Assembly: GCF_000281085.1 (NCBI RefSeq)
Contig: NZ_JH767532.1
Coordinates: forward strand, 90,542-154,541
Origin: Catenovulum agarivorans YM01
Lineage (GTDB): Bacteria > Pseudomonadota > Gammaproteobacteria > Enterobacterales > Alteromonadaceae
Reading direction: 5' to 3'
DNA: 64,000 bases
Part shown: one piece after another, positions 1 to 8,975 of the stretch
Numbering within the stretch: position 1 is the stretch's first letter
Layout: each line of letters begins with the position of its first letter
The notes under the pieces: model-generated
Database searches by the model: none
Seen by the model: the letters and a program-made list of their open reading frames with translations, nothing else
What the model was told of the DNA's origin: nothing
Translations under genes and position numbers: made by a program

Positions 1-1
1 A

Positions 2-1234
2 GAGCCAGAGCCAGCTTCGGAACCGCAAAATTTTGTAGAGCCGCATTCGGCTATGGAGTCAGAATATCCAGCTGAGTATGCTCAATATGATGTGCAGCAA
101 AATTTGGCTGAGCTCGAAGCACAGCAAGCACAAATTGAATCGCTAGCATCAAGCCAAGGTTATGAAAATTATCCGCAACAGCCAGCTGTTGAACCTGTAG
201 CCAAAACAACTGAGCATGACACAGTTGCAATTCAACAAGCTATGTTGTCGCTGCGTCAAGCAAAACAACAGAAATTGCAATCTGCTCAAGCTGAAAATGC
301 AAGTCCGGCTGTCAGTGCAGTCCCAGCCATTCCAGTGGTGCCATCACCAGCCGAACAGTTACCAACTCAATCTTTGCCAAGTCAAAGTTTACCAGGTGAG
401 CAAATAAATACTGGAGGTGCCGAAGAGGGTAAAGAAGCGCCATGGGTAGATCATTGGTCTGGTGATATGTTTACAGCGCCGGACGAGGCAGCAAGTCAGC
501 CACAACAAGATGATGTACCAGAGTCGGCGGAACAAGCAAGTAGTAAACTCGTTGCGCCTGCAGATGCAGAACAATTGCCAGTTGAAACTAGTGAGCCAAT
601 AGAGAGTGCAAATAATCTGCAAGTTGCAGAGCAACAAATTACCCAGCCTATGCCAGAGCAAGATGTTGCGGTTATAAGCGCAGAAGAACAGGCAGATTAT
701 GCAAGCTACACAGATTCAGTAGAATATTCGGCAGACGATACTAGTTACCAACAAGGATATGAAGAAGCGGCAATAGACGCGCCTTACGTGCCAAGACAAG
801 ACATTATCCAAGCTTTAGCGCTTGAAAATGCTGTGGCAGATGATTTGCGTTATGCCAAAGACATTGATAATTGGGCAAACTTAGTTGAACAAACTGGTTT
901 GGTCGGTTTACAACGCCAGTTGGTACTGCACTCTAGTTTTGCTCAATCAGGTCAACAAGTGACCCTGACTTTAGTGCCAGCACAAGCGCACTTAAACGAA
1001 CCAAATAATTACGCTGTAATCAAACAAAGATTGCAGCAGGTTTTACAACAACAAATTGAACTAAATATTCAAATTGGTGATGATAATTTAATCACCCCAT
1101 TTGAAATTCAACGCGCTATCGACTATTGCCGCTTGCAATATGCCAAACACAGTTTGCAGGCTGATGCTAATGTACAATTGTTACAACAAACCTTTGGTGC
1201 ACAGGTAGTCGAAGCAAGTGTAGTCGCGTTATAA
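2..1234 (+). CDS. dnaX: DNA polymerase III subunit gamma/tau, C-terminal part (5' end outside window)
   Basis: The reading frame is open from base 2, so the start lies upstream of the window. What is visible is the tau-specific tail: a long Gln/Ala/Pro/Glu-rich linker (to about base 780), then a folded C-terminal domain with the pattern DIDNWANLVEQTGL followed by a beta-rich stretch. In DnaX this last domain binds the polymerase alpha subunit and the linker contacts DnaB helicase. The ATPase part and any programmed frameshift site are not in view. Identity rests on this tail and on the following ybaB-recR pair, the standard dnaX operon. ybaB begins 41 bp downstream. Confidence 0.9.
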   Translation, partial: EPEPASEPQNFVEPHSAMESEYPAEYAQYDVQQNLAELEAQQAQIESLASSQGYENYPQQPAVEPVAKTTEHDTVAIQQAMLSLRQAKQQKLQSAQAENASPAVSAVPAIPVVPSPAEQLPTQSLPSQSLPGEQINTGGAEEGKEAPWVDHWSGDMFTAPDEAASQPQQDDVPESAEQASSKLVAPADAEQLPVETSEPIESANNLQVAEQQITQPMPEQDVAVISAEEQADYASYTDSVEYSADDTSYQQGYEEAAIDAPYVPRQDIIQALALENAVADDLRYAKDIDNWANLVEQTGLVGLQRQLVLHSSFAQSGQQVTLTLVPAQAHLNEPNNYAVIKQRLQQVLQQQIELNIQIGDDNLITPFEIQRAIDYCRLQYAKHSLQADANVQLLQQTFGAQVVEASVVAL

Positions 1235-1275
1235 TGTTTTAACTAATTTAAACTGACAGAATAGAAGGTAGTAAT

Positions 1276-1608
1276 ATGTTTAAAGGTGGCGGTGGCTTGG
1301 GCAACATCATGAAACAAGCCCAACAAATGCAAGAAAAAATGCAACGTGCACAGCAAGAAATTGCCAATATGGAAGTAACGGGTGAAGCGGGCGCTGGCAT
1401 GGTTAAAGTAACTATGTTGGGCAACCACAATGTTAAGCGTGTTGATATTGATCCTAGCTTAATGGAAGACGACAAAGAAATGTTGGAAGACTTAATTGCG
1501 GCAGCTATCAACGACGCTGTACGTCGTGTTGAAAAACAAAATCAAGAAAAAATGGCTGAAGTAACTGGTGGTATGCAATTACCGCCGGGCATGAAAATGC
1601 CTTTCTAA
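1276..1608 (+). CDS. ybaB: YbaB/EbfC family nucleoid-associated protein
   Basis: 110 residues, almost exactly the family length (E. coli 109). It starts with a Gly-rich [20 protein letters not shown] segment and continues as an amphipathic helix, then a beta hairpin carrying [16 protein letters not shown] and a C-terminal helix ending in PPGMKMPF, all typical of YbaB/EbfC. The family forms tweezer-like dimers that bind DNA without strong sequence preference. It sits between dnaX and recR, 24 bp before recR, in the conserved three-gene operon. A purine-rich AGAAGGTAG lies just upstream of the ATG as ribosome binding site. Confidence 0.95.
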   Translation: MFKGGGGLGNIMKQAQQMQEKMQRAQQEIANMEVTGEAGAGMVKVTMLGNHNVKRVDIDPSLMEDDKEMLEDLIAAAINDAVRRVEKQNQEKMAEVTGGMQLPPGMKMPF

Positions 1609-1632
1609 TATAGCTTTGGAGTAAAAGCCTGT

Positions 1633-2226
1633 ATGAAGTTTGCACCTGCGCTACAAAAACTAATTGATGCATTGCGTATATTACCTGGTGTCGGGCCCAA
1701 ATCGGCACAGCGTATGGCCTTTATCTTGTTGGAAGATCAACAAGGCGCAACTCAATTAGCCCAAGCAGTTCAACAGGCTTTAACTCAAATTAAAAGCTGC
1801 AATATTTGTCGCAATTACACTCAAACAGACACCTGTGAAATCTGCGCTGAACCCGCTCGCTCAGAGCAAGCTGCTATTTGTATAGTTGCTCAGCCACAAG
1901 ATGTTTTATCTATAGAGCAAACAGGTCATTTCCATGGTCGCTATTTCGTTTTAAAAGGTTTGTTGTCACCCATCGATGGTATTGGTCCTGAAGAACTTGG
2001 ATTAGACAGTTTACAGCAACAACTGCAACAAGGTATATCTGAAGTTATATTAGCCACATCACCTAGTGTTGAAGGTGAAGCAACAGCATTTTATATCTCG
2101 GAAATGGCTAAAAAACTTGGCATATCAGTTACGCGCCTAGCGCAAGGTTTACCAGCCGGAGGCGAATTGTCTTCATTAGATAGCCGCACTTTAGGTCACG
2201 CTTTTAGCGGCCGCAAACAGTTATAA
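1633..2226 (+). CDS. recR: Recombination protein RecR
   Basis: 197 residues. An N-terminal helix-hairpin-helix (LPGVGPKSAQRMAF, residues 17-30) binds DNA. A four-cysteine zinc site follows (Cys56, Cys59, Cys68, Cys71), then a Toprim domain with the sequence LLSPIDGIGPEELGL and a conserved C-terminal region containing ARLAQGLPAGGELSSLD. RecR works with RecF and RecO to load RecA on gapped DNA. The start at 1633 follows a TTTGGAGTAAAAG ribosome binding site. It is the last gene of the dnaX-ybaB-recR operon; the next gene, htpG, has its own heat-shock promoter. Confidence 0.96.
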   Translation: MKFAPALQKLIDALRILPGVGPKSAQRMAFILLEDQQGATQLAQAVQQALTQIKSCNICRNYTQTDTCEICAEPARSEQAAICIVAQPQDVLSIEQTGHFHGRYFVLKGLLSPIDGIGPEELGLDSLQQQLQQGISEVILATSPSVEGEATAFYISEMAKKLGISVTRLAQGLPAGGELSSLDSRTLGHAFSGRKQL

Positions 2227-2243
2227 AAATCTGCAAAATTTTG

Positions 2244-2271
2244 CTTGAAAAGAAAATCCGCATCCCCATCT
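2244..2271 (+). promoter_or_regulatory. Sigma32 (RpoH) heat-shock promoter of htpG
   Basis: CTTGAAA at 2244-2250 and CCCCATCT at 2264-2271 are separated by 13 bases. This matches the sigma32 consensus (CTTGAAA, 11-16 bases, CCCCAT-T) at essentially every position. It lies 57 bases before the htpG ATG, as expected for a chaperone gene controlled by RpoH. Confidence 0.88.
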
Positions 2272-2327
2272 ATTAAAACAATCAAATAAATTGTTATTTA
2301 TTGCCATATAGCAGGAGATGTATTCAG

Positions 2328-4250
2328 ATGAGCGAAGTAGCCCATAAAGAAACTCATGGCTTCCAAACCGAGGTCAAACAACTATTACAATTGATGATCC
2401 ACTCTTTGTATTCAAACAAAGAAATTTTCTTACGTGAGCTAGTTTCTAACGCTTCAGATGCCGCAGATAAATTACGTTTTAATGCTCTTTCTAACAACGA
2501 TTTATACGAAAATGATGGTGATTTGAAAGTTCGTGTAAGTGTTGATAAAGACGCTAAAACCATCACCATTTCAGACAATGGTATTGGTATGACACGTGAC
2601 CAAGTAATTGAGCATTTAGGCACAATTGCTAAATCAGGCACCAAAGAATTCTTCAGCAACTTAACAGGCGATCAAGCAAAAGACTCTAAATTAATCGGTC
2701 AGTTTGGTGTTGGTTTCTACTCGGCATTTATTGTAGCGGATGCGGTTACGGTAAAAACTCGTGCAGCTGGTGAGAGCACAGATCGTGGTGTTGAATGGTA
2801 TTCAAAAGGTGATGGTGAATTCACCATAGGTGATATCGACAAAGCCACTCGTGGTACAGATGTTATCTTGCATTTAAAAGAAGAAGAAAGTGAGTTTTTA
2901 GACGATTGGAAAGTGCGTTCTACCATCACTCGTTATTCAGATCATATTGGTATCCCGGTTGAAATGTGGCAAGAAGGTACACCTGAGTCTGAAGGCCCTG
3001 ACGGCGACAAAATTCCAGCTACCGAAGGGAAATGGGCACCTATCAATAAAGGCACAGCTTTGTGGACGCGTGACAAATCAGAAATCACTGACGAAGAATA
3101 TAAAGAGTTTTATAAGTCAGTTGCGCATGATTTTGAAGAACCAGTAAAATGGGCACATAACAAAGTTGAAGGTAAAACTGAATATACCAGCTTGTTGTAT
3201 ATTCCAAAACGTGCGCCGTTTGATATGTGGAACCGTGAGGTTAAAAGTGGCATTAAACTATATGTTCAGCGTGTATTTATTATGGATGATGCTGAGAAGT
3301 TTATGCCAACCTACTTACGTTTTGTTAAAGGTTTAGTTGATTCAAATGACTTACCGCTAAACGTATCACGCGAAATTTTGCAAGATAACAAAATTACCCA
3401 ATCTATTCGTTCAGGTAATGTAAAACGCGTATTACAAATGTTGACGCGTATGGGTGAAAACAGCCCTGAAGAATATGCTACTTTCTGGAAAGAGTTTGGT
3501 AACGTACTAAAAGAAGGTCCAGCAGAAGATTTTGCCAACAAAGACAAAATCGCTAAGTTGTTCCGTTTTGCTTCAACTCATGCCGATACCAAAGAACAAA
3601 ATGTATCACTTGATGACTACATTGGCCGCATGAAAGAAGGCCAAGAGAAGATCTATTACATCACGGCTGACACGTTCGAAGCTGCAAAATCTAGCCCTCA
3701 CTTAGAAGCTTTCCGCAAAAAAGGCATCGAAGTATTATTGATGGCAGAGCGTGTAGATGAGTGGATGATGTCTCATCTAACTGAATACAACGAAAAACAG
3801 TTCCAGCATGTTGCTAAAGCGAATATCGATTTGTCTGACTTGGATGATGAAGAAACCAAAAAAGCGCATGAAGAAACTGAAAAAGCCTTTGAAAGTTTTG
3901 TTGAGCGTGCCAAGACCGCATTAGGTGACAAAGTTAAAGACGTTAAAGTTTCACATCGTTTAACTGAATCACCAGCTGTTATCACAACTGATGAGCACGA
4001 TATGAATACCCAAATGGCTAAGCTTTTAGAAGCGGCTGGACAAGCTGTTCCTGAAACTAAGTACATCTTTGAGGTAAATCCAGAGCATGCATTAGTTAAA
4101 CGAGTTGCTGATGAAACTGACGAAAATCTATTTAAAGAATGGGTAGAGGTTTTACTAGACCAAGCAACCTTAGCTGAGCGAGGTTCGTTGAAAAACCCAG
4201 CTGAGTATGTAAGCAAGTTAAACAAGTTGTTGTTACAACTAGGCAGATAA
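2328..4250 (+). CDS. htpG: Molecular chaperone HtpG (bacterial Hsp90)
   Basis: The start is taken at 2328 ([13 protein letters not shown]), preceded by CAGGAG at 2312-2317. An in-frame upstream TTG at 2301 is less likely because the SD would lie inside it. This gives 640 residues, close to the normal length. The N-terminal GHKL ATPase domain has [17 protein letters not shown], with Glu37 and Asn41 in the positions that activate water and bind Mg-ATP, DNGIGM, and [11 protein letters not shown]. The middle domain contains [11 protein letters not shown], and the C-terminal dimerisation domain ends in LLLQLGR. HtpG is a cytosolic stress chaperone. Transcription is probably heat-induced from the sigma32 promoter. 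Confidence 0.98.
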   Translation: MSEVAHKETHGFQTEVKQLLQLMIHSLYSNKEIFLRELVSNASDAADKLRFNALSNNDLYENDGDLKVRVSVDKDAKTITISDNGIGMTRDQVIEHLGTIAKSGTKEFFSNLTGDQAKDSKLIGQFGVGFYSAFIVADAVTVKTRAAGESTDRGVEWYSKGDGEFTIGDIDKATRGTDVILHLKEEESEFLDDWKVRSTITRYSDHIGIPVEMWQEGTPESEGPDGDKIPATEGKWAPINKGTALWTRDKSEITDEEYKEFYKSVAHDFEEPVKWAHNKVEGKTEYTSLLYIPKRAPFDMWNREVKSGIKLYVQRVFIMDDAEKFMPTYLRFVKGLVDSNDLPLNVSREILQDNKITQSIRSGNVKRVLQMLTRMGENSPEEYATFWKEFGNVLKEGPAEDFANKDKIAKLFRFASTHADTKEQNVSLDDYIGRMKEGQEKIYYITADTFEAAKSSPHLEAFRKKGIEVLLMAERVDEWMMSHLTEYNEKQFQHVAKANIDLSDLDDEETKKAHEETEKAFESFVERAKTALGDKVKDVKVSHRLTESPAVITTDEHDMNTQMAKLLEAAGQAVPETKYIFEVNPEHALVKRVADETDENLFKEWVEVLLDQATLAERGSLKNPAEYVSKLNKLLLQLGR

Positions 4251-4295
4251 TTGCCTGAAGCTAATGTATAGCAGTTGAAAAATCATTGTCTGTAT

Positions 4296-4562
4296 TAGGG
4301 CCTGTTGATTTTTCGTGGACAAATTTTGTTCTAACTAAATACTTTTTAATCAAGGCGCAGCGTTGAAGGCCTAATGGATTAAGTCGAAATGCTGCAACAA
4401 AGAGTAAAAAGCATTTATGACGAACCTGAAAGGCAGCGTTTGTTTGGCATTTCTACTGTGTTATAGCTCATTTATGTAGCGCACTACACTTCAATCGCTA
4501 TGCCTTGTATAAATACCAAACAAACTGCTGCAAAATTGTGCTCGAAAGGTCAACAGGCCCTA
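4296..4562 (+). mobile_element. MITE-like element with TAGGGCCTGTTGA terminal inverted repeats
   Basis: TAGGGCCTGTTGA (4296-4308) is exactly inverted as TCAACAGGCCCTA (4550-4562). Pairing continues imperfectly inward for about 20 more bases (TTTTTCGTGGACAAATTTTG against CCTTTCGAGCACAATTTTGC). The element is about 267 bp and has no plausible transposase gene. The outermost TA at each side can be read as a duplicated TA target, as made by IS630/Tc1-type transposases. I recall similar repeats from other Alteromonadales, but the family name could not be checked here. It lies between the htpG stop codon and the terminator at 4590. Confidence 0.75.
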
Positions 4563-4589
4563 GCTAAAATAGGTAGAAAAGCTCGTAAG

Positions 4590-4614
4590 AACGGACGTTC
4601 AGCGTCCGTTTTTT
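4590..4614 (+). terminator. Rho-independent terminator, probably of htpG
   Basis: AACGGACG, loop TTCAG, CGTCCGTT, followed by TTTT. A perfect 8-bp GC-rich stem and a U-run. It lies 28 bp beyond the MITE and 340 bp beyond the htpG stop, before the adk promoter region. Confidence 0.85.
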
Positions 4615-4627
4615 GCTTTTAAACTTG

Positions 4628-5331
<704 letters not shown>

Positions 5332-5371
5332 TATTCTAACCCTTATTAGGGTTAGCTGAGCTGTCAAATAT

Positions 5372-5407
5372 AAAACCACTCCCTAATTGATAGGTGAGTG
5401 GTTTTTT
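5372..5407 (+). terminator. Rho-independent terminator of adk
   Basis: AAAACCACTC (5372-5381) pairs with GAGTGGTTTT (5396-5405), and an inner CCTA/TAGG extends the stem; a U-run follows. A second small hairpin (CTAACCC/GGGTTAG) precedes it just after the adk stop. Confidence 0.85.
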
Positions 5408-5435
5408 GTTTTTAGCGATATTATTTGGAATTGTT

Positions 5436-5765
5436 ATGCCACATTTAAGATTGTATGCAGTACCAGAAGAAGCCGCCGTTGCCGCGAGCGAAACCTTGTT
5501 GCCAAAATTGGCTGAGATAGTTGATTGCCCACTTGATTATTTTACTTTGCAGTTGGTTAATAGCACCTTTTATTCGGCTGGCAAAAAGGTCTGTGGTGAG
5601 CCATATATTGATGTACATTGGTTTGCGCGAGAGCAAGCTGTGCAAGATAAATTTGCCGCTTGTGTGCAAGAATTCTTTTTACCATATTTTTCAGGGCAAG
5701 ATATCACTTGTGTATTTACCACGTTAGAGGGTAAAGATTATTACGAGAATGGTGTGCATTATTGA
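5436..5765 (+). CDS. DUF1904 family protein (tautomerase-like fold predicted)
   Basis: The start is set at 5436 (MPHLRLYAVPEE), because the upstream in-frame start at 5394 lies inside the adk terminator hairpin. This gives 109 residues. The MPHLR beginning, CPLDYFTLQLV, and IDVHWFAREQ match my memory of the DUF1904 family (PF08921), which is grouped with tautomerase/MIF folds. Pro2 would be the N-terminal residue after Met removal, as in tautomerases, but catalytic activity is only inferred. There is no obvious SD sequence. It stands alone, with repeats on its 3' side. No substrate or pathway can be stated. Confidence 0.7.
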   Translation: MPHLRLYAVPEEAAVAASETLLPKLAEIVDCPLDYFTLQLVNSTFYSAGKKVCGEPYIDVHWFAREQAVQDKFAACVQEFFLPYFSGQDITCVFTTLEGKDYYENGVHY

Positions 5766-5796
5766 TTGTGCTGGAAGTCCTCTGCACCAATGGCCC

Positions 5797-5895
5797 CTTC
5801 GAAGCATAATTTTCTAAAAACGCTTTTCACCATCCATGGTCGCTCCCAAACGTCGTCCCAGACGTTTGAAGTTTTAGAAAATCAGCATTCGAAAG
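5797..5895. repeat. Structured intergenic repeat, copy A
   Basis: Long inverted arms, CTTCGAAGCATAATTTTCTA at 5797-5816 and the matching TAGAAAATCAGCATTCGAA ending at 5894, enclose two hairpins. One is ACCA-TCCA-TGGT (5829-5840). The other is CAAACGTC, loop GTCCCA, GACGTTTG (5847-5868), preceded by CGCTCCC. Copy B at 29191-29300 has the same architecture with different but still complementary stems. It begins 31 bp after the DUF1904 stop codon. Confidence 0.8.
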
Positions 5896-6023
5896 AGCCA
5901 TATCTAAGCACCCCTAGTGCTGCTTATAATGTAATTCACCTATTTTAATGCCTGCACATGAAAATGCTGCGATTGGCAGCGGTGCTAGGTTTAAGAAGGT
6001 GAATGGGCGTGTTGTGAACAAAA

Positions 6024-6067
6024 CTTCAATCGGTAGGGATACCGTTTGGGAGCGGGCCATGGATGGC
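6024..6067 (-). repeat. Structured intergenic repeat, degenerate inverted copy
   Basis: Read on the minus strand this resembles the core of copy A. On the plus strand it shows CTTCAATCGGTA, loop GGGA, TACCGTTTGGGAGCG, then GCCA-TGGA-TGGC (6056-6067). The first stem has one T.T mismatch in nine pairs. The outer TTTTCTAAAA arms of copies A and B are missing. Confidence 0.65.
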
Positions 6068-6204
6068 TTTGCAGCGTTTTTGTGAGCAATACCCCATTGA
6101 CCTTCTGGAATATAAACTCGATCTTTTTCTACAATGCTCATCAAAACCCAATGAAATTCGTATCAGCTCGCGCAAGAACACCCTCTCCCAAACGCATCAA
6201 AATT

Positions 6205-6234
6205 TTGACGTTTAAAAGTTAAAACTGGATTAAT
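6205..6234 (+). promoter_or_regulatory. Candidate sigma70 promoter of flrA
   Basis: TTGACG (6205-6210), 18 bases, ATTAAT (6229-6234), about 60 bases before the flrA ATG. The -10 match is only moderate. A vegetative promoter would fit flrA as the class I gene at the top of the flagellar hierarchy. Confidence 0.35.
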
Positions 6235-6294
6235 TCGCAAAATTCGTCAATAATCCAATTATCAAAGCAAATATATAACAATAAATTGACGTGC

Positions 6295-7731
6295 ATGGCA
6301 TCCACTAAAAGAATTTTATTAATTGATAGCGCATCAGCAGAACTAGAACAGTTAAAAACAATCTTGCAATTTATTGACGAAGATTTCGACTGTGTCAGCC
6401 CAGAGCAAGCCCAGCAAAACCTACGCGACCACCAACAGTGGAAAGCTGTATTGTTAGGTGGCGCTGTTGGTGATATCAATATCAGTGAAAAACTCATTAA
6501 TGGCGCGCCAGAGCTACCATTTATTGTGCAAGATAGATATTCCGAGTTAACTGCTTTTGCCAATGTAGTTGCCGCGATAAACGGCGGTATAAACTATTCA
6601 CAGCTCACCCAAGCACTGCATCACTGCGAAGCTTATTTGCGTAATAAGCCGGGTAAAGCAGTGCAAACTAGCAAAGATTTATTACACACCTTAGTAGGTA
6701 AAAGCGCTGAGATGCAAACCGTGCGTAAATTGATTGAGCAAGTTGCGCCAACAGATGCCAACGTGTTGGTATTAGGTGAATCTGGCACAGGTAAAGAAGT
6801 GGTTGCTCAATCTATTCACAAACTATCTAAGCGGGCAAAAGGGCCTTTTGTACCGGTCAACTGTGGCGCTATTCCGGCAGAATTATTAGAAAGCGAATTG
6901 TTTGGCCATGAAAAAGGCGCGTTTACTGGCGCAATAAGCAGCCGTAAAGGCCGGTTTGAACTTGCGCAAGGTGGCACATTATTTTTAGATGAAATTGGTG
7001 ATATGCCATTGCCAATGCAAGTTAAATTATTGCGTGTGTTGCAAGAAAGGTTATTCGAACGAGTTGGCTCAGCCACTCAAGTCAAAGCGGATGTTAGAGT
7101 TATAGCAGCAACCCACAGAAATTTAGAAGAGTTGGTTGAACAAGGTAAATTTCGTGAAGATTTATTTTACCGCCTCAATGTTTTCCCAATTGATACTCCA
7201 TCACTGCGCGAGCGCCGTGAGGACGTACCGCAACTTGCGCAAGCGCTAATTGACAGGTTAGCAGAGCGTGAAGAAGACAGTGTCAAATTAACCGATAACG
7301 CAATGCAAAGTTTAATGGAGCACAAGTGGGCGGGTAATGTACGTGAGTTGGCAAACTTACTAGAGCGCCTAACCATTTTATATCCAAATCAAGTGGTAGA
7401 TGTTGGTGATTTACCGGTTAAATATCAGCATATAGAAGTCGCACAGTTCGAGCCTGAATATCCCGAAGCAATACTAGAGCGTGAAGCTCTGAATGACTTA
7501 TTTTCATTTGATGATGAAGAGGACTATGAGCAAGAACCTGCTACGGCAGTTATGGATGCGTTACCGGAAGAAGGCATTAACCTAAAAGAATACCTCGCCG
7601 ATCTTGAAGTAAGCCTAATTAACCAAGCGTTAGAGTTTCACGAAGGCGTAGTTGCACGCGCCGCGGAAATGTTAGGCATGCGCCGCACAACTTTAGTCGA
7701 AAAAATGCGCAAATACGGTTTAAACCAATAA
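6295..7731 (+). CDS. flrA: Sigma54-dependent flagellar master regulator FlrA/FleQ
   Basis: The start is placed at ATG 6295 ([14 protein letters not shown]); a TTG at 6286 is in frame, and neither has a strong SD. This gives 478 residues. The N-terminal FleQ-type receiver-like domain lacks a normal phosphoacceptor pocket. A AAA+ ATPase follows, with Walker A GESGTGKE near residue 161, the sigma54-contacting GAFTGA near 208 and [12 protein letters not shown] Fis-type helix-turn-helix ends the protein ([20 protein letters not shown]). In Vibrio, FlrA activates class II flagellar genes (flrBC, fliE operon), and its homologue FleQ binds c-di-GMP. The sigma54 promoters at 7815, 44572 and 48586 are its expected targets or those of FlrC. 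Confidence 0.95.
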   Translation: MASTKRILLIDSASAELEQLKTILQFIDEDFDCVSPEQAQQNLRDHQQWKAVLLGGAVGDINISEKLINGAPELPFIVQDRYSELTAFANVVAAINGGINYSQLTQALHHCEAYLRNKPGKAVQTSKDLLHTLVGKSAEMQTVRKLIEQVAPTDANVLVLGESGTGKEVVAQSIHKLSKRAKGPFVPVNCGAIPAELLESELFGHEKGAFTGAISSRKGRFELAQGGTLFLDEIGDMPLPMQVKLLRVLQERLFERVGSATQVKADVRVIAATHRNLEELVEQGKFREDLFYRLNVFPIDTPSLRERREDVPQLAQALIDRLAEREEDSVKLTDNAMQSLMEHKWAGNVRELANLLERLTILYPNQVVDVGDLPVKYQHIEVAQFEPEYPEAILEREALNDLFSFDDEEDYEQEPATAVMDALPEEGINLKEYLADLEVSLINQALEFHEGVVARAAEMLGMRRTTLVEKMRKYGLNQ

Positions 7732-7749
7732 TCTAACTGTTAATTCTAC

Positions 7750-7773
7750 TGGGTGTCATATCACTGACGCCCA
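7750..7773 (+). terminator. Stem-loop after flrA, possible weak terminator
   Basis: TGGGTGTCA, loop TATCAC, TGACGCCCA: a 9-bp stem with one G.T pair, 18 bp after the flrA stop. No U-run follows, so termination is uncertain. It may separate flrA from the sigma54-driven flrBC unit. Confidence 0.35.
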
Positions 7774-7814
7774 AAGTTATTACTTATCCTTCTGAAAAAT
7801 AACATAAAATTAAT

Positions 7815-7829
7815 TGGCATCATCTTTGC
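7815..7829 (+). promoter_or_regulatory. Sigma54 promoter of flrBC
   Basis: TGGCATCATCTTTGC has the -24 GG and -12 GC at the exact sigma54 spacing (consensus TGGCACG-N4-TTGC). It is 51 bases before the flrB ATG, with FlrA encoded immediately upstream as the likely activator. Confidence 0.85.
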
Positions 7830-7879
7830 TGTACAGAACTTAGTATTTTTATGACCAAGTTTTTGACACGGAGCCAAGC

Positions 7880-8962
7880 ATGCCGTCTAGTCCTATTAAA
7901 AATCAACAGCTAGCCACAGAAGCTTACGCTGGCGAATTAGCTAGTTTGCGCAGCCAAGCAGATCAGCTAGTGCACTTAATTGATGTTATTCCAGCGGGTG
8001 TGGTGATTCTTAATAGCCAAGGTATAGTTGAGCGCACTAATCAAATCGCTATCGATTTACTAGGAGAGCCATTAACTGGGCAAAAGTGGCTGATGATAAT
8101 AGCACGTTCATTTAATCCTCAAGCTGATGATGGCCATGAAGTGTCTTTGGTTGATGGTAGGCGCGTCCGGTTGGAAACCAATGCGTTAACCTCTGAATCT
8201 GGTCAGTTGATTCTGCTTACTGACATGACACAAACCCGCTTGTTGCAAACGAGAGTGAGCCATTTACATCACCTCAGTACGTTGGGCCGCATGGTTGCCA
8301 CGCTTGCCCATCAATTACGTACACCACTTTCTGCTGCTATCTTGTATGCTGCAAACTTGGCCAATCCTTCATTAATTAAGCCTGCAAAACACACTTTTCA
8401 GCAAAAATTGATGGGGCGTTTAAAAGACTTAGAATCGCAGATCAACGATATGTTGTTGTTTGCCAAAAGTGGCCAGCAGCAAGTTGCAGAATTATTGTCG
8501 TTGGGGCAATTGTTATCAGAGGTACAGTCAGGAGCCGAGGCCATGCTCAGTCAAAATGAAGCCGTGCTTAAACTCGAGTTACCTGATCCTGATATTAATA
8601 TGTTTGGCAATAAAAATGCTTTAGCCAGTGCGATTCAAAATTTAATTCACAACAGTGTGCAAATTATAGGAACAGGTGCGGAAATTTTTATCAGTGCAAA
8701 AATGTCTCAAAAACATCCAGAGCAGGTCGAAATTATTGTCGCGGACAATGGCCCAGGCATAGACGAAAAAAACTTCCCACATATTTTTGAGCCGTTTTTT
8801 ACCACACGCACTAAAGGTACGGGTTTAGGTTTAGCTGTGGTTAAAGCTGTGGTTGAACAACATCAAGGGAAAATTGCCGTTACAAACCAACTATCGGGTT
8901 GTTGTTTTGTGTTGAGTTTCCCATGCGCGCAGCAACTTGCCGTGGCTGCTGGTCAAAATTGA
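7880..8962 (+). CDS. flrB: PAS-domain sensor histidine kinase FlrB/FleS
   Basis: 360 residues with no membrane segment, so cytosolic. A PAS-like sensor domain occupies residues ~25-120. The HisKA domain has AHQLRTPLSAAI with phosphorylatable His144, and the HATPase domain has NLIHNSVQIIG (N box), DNGPGIDEKNFPHIFEPFFT and GTGLGLAVVK. It is expected to phosphorylate FlrC to switch on class III flagellar genes. It is transcribed with flrC (13 bp gap) from the sigma54 promoter at 7815. A purine-rich ACGGAGCC precedes the ATG. Confidence 0.93.
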   Translation: MPSSPIKNQQLATEAYAGELASLRSQADQLVHLIDVIPAGVVILNSQGIVERTNQIAIDLLGEPLTGQKWLMIIARSFNPQADDGHEVSLVDGRRVRLETNALTSESGQLILLTDMTQTRLLQTRVSHLHHLSTLGRMVATLAHQLRTPLSAAILYAANLANPSLIKPAKHTFQQKLMGRLKDLESQINDMLLFAKSGQQQVAELLSLGQLLSEVQSGAEAMLSQNEAVLKLELPDPDINMFGNKNALASAIQNLIHNSVQIIGTGAEIFISAKMSQKHPEQVEIIVADNGPGIDEKNFPHIFEPFFTTRTKGTGLGLAVVKAVVEQHQGKIAVTNQLSGCCFVLSFPCAQQLAVAAGQN

Positions 8963-8975
8963 TAGGAGAGAAATT

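Larger units (their letters stand above)
5896..6294. other. Non-coding stretch between DUF1904 gene and flrA
   Basis: Apart from the two repeats, only a small hairpin (AGCAC-CCCTA-GTGCT, near 5910) and a candidate flrA promoter are seen. Short open frames on both strands run through the repeats and show no recognisable protein. I see no gene here. Confidence 0.6.

Noticed and set aside
3773-4225. 150-codon minus-strand frame inside htpG
   Set aside because: Antisense shadow of a highly conserved gene, with Ser/Thr-rich composition and no SD.
5797-5895. Reading the covarying repeats as integron attC sites
   Set aside because: No terminal RYYYAAC/GTTRRRY core sites and no cassette array or integrase nearby.
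5766-5948. Plus-strand open frame of 60 codons after the DUF1904 gene
   Set aside because: It is the translation of repeat copy A; its pairing arms explain the sequence better.
5914-6144. Minus-strand open frame of 76 codons between the DUF1904 gene and flrA
   Set aside because: It runs through the degenerate repeat, has no ribosome binding site and resembles no protein family.
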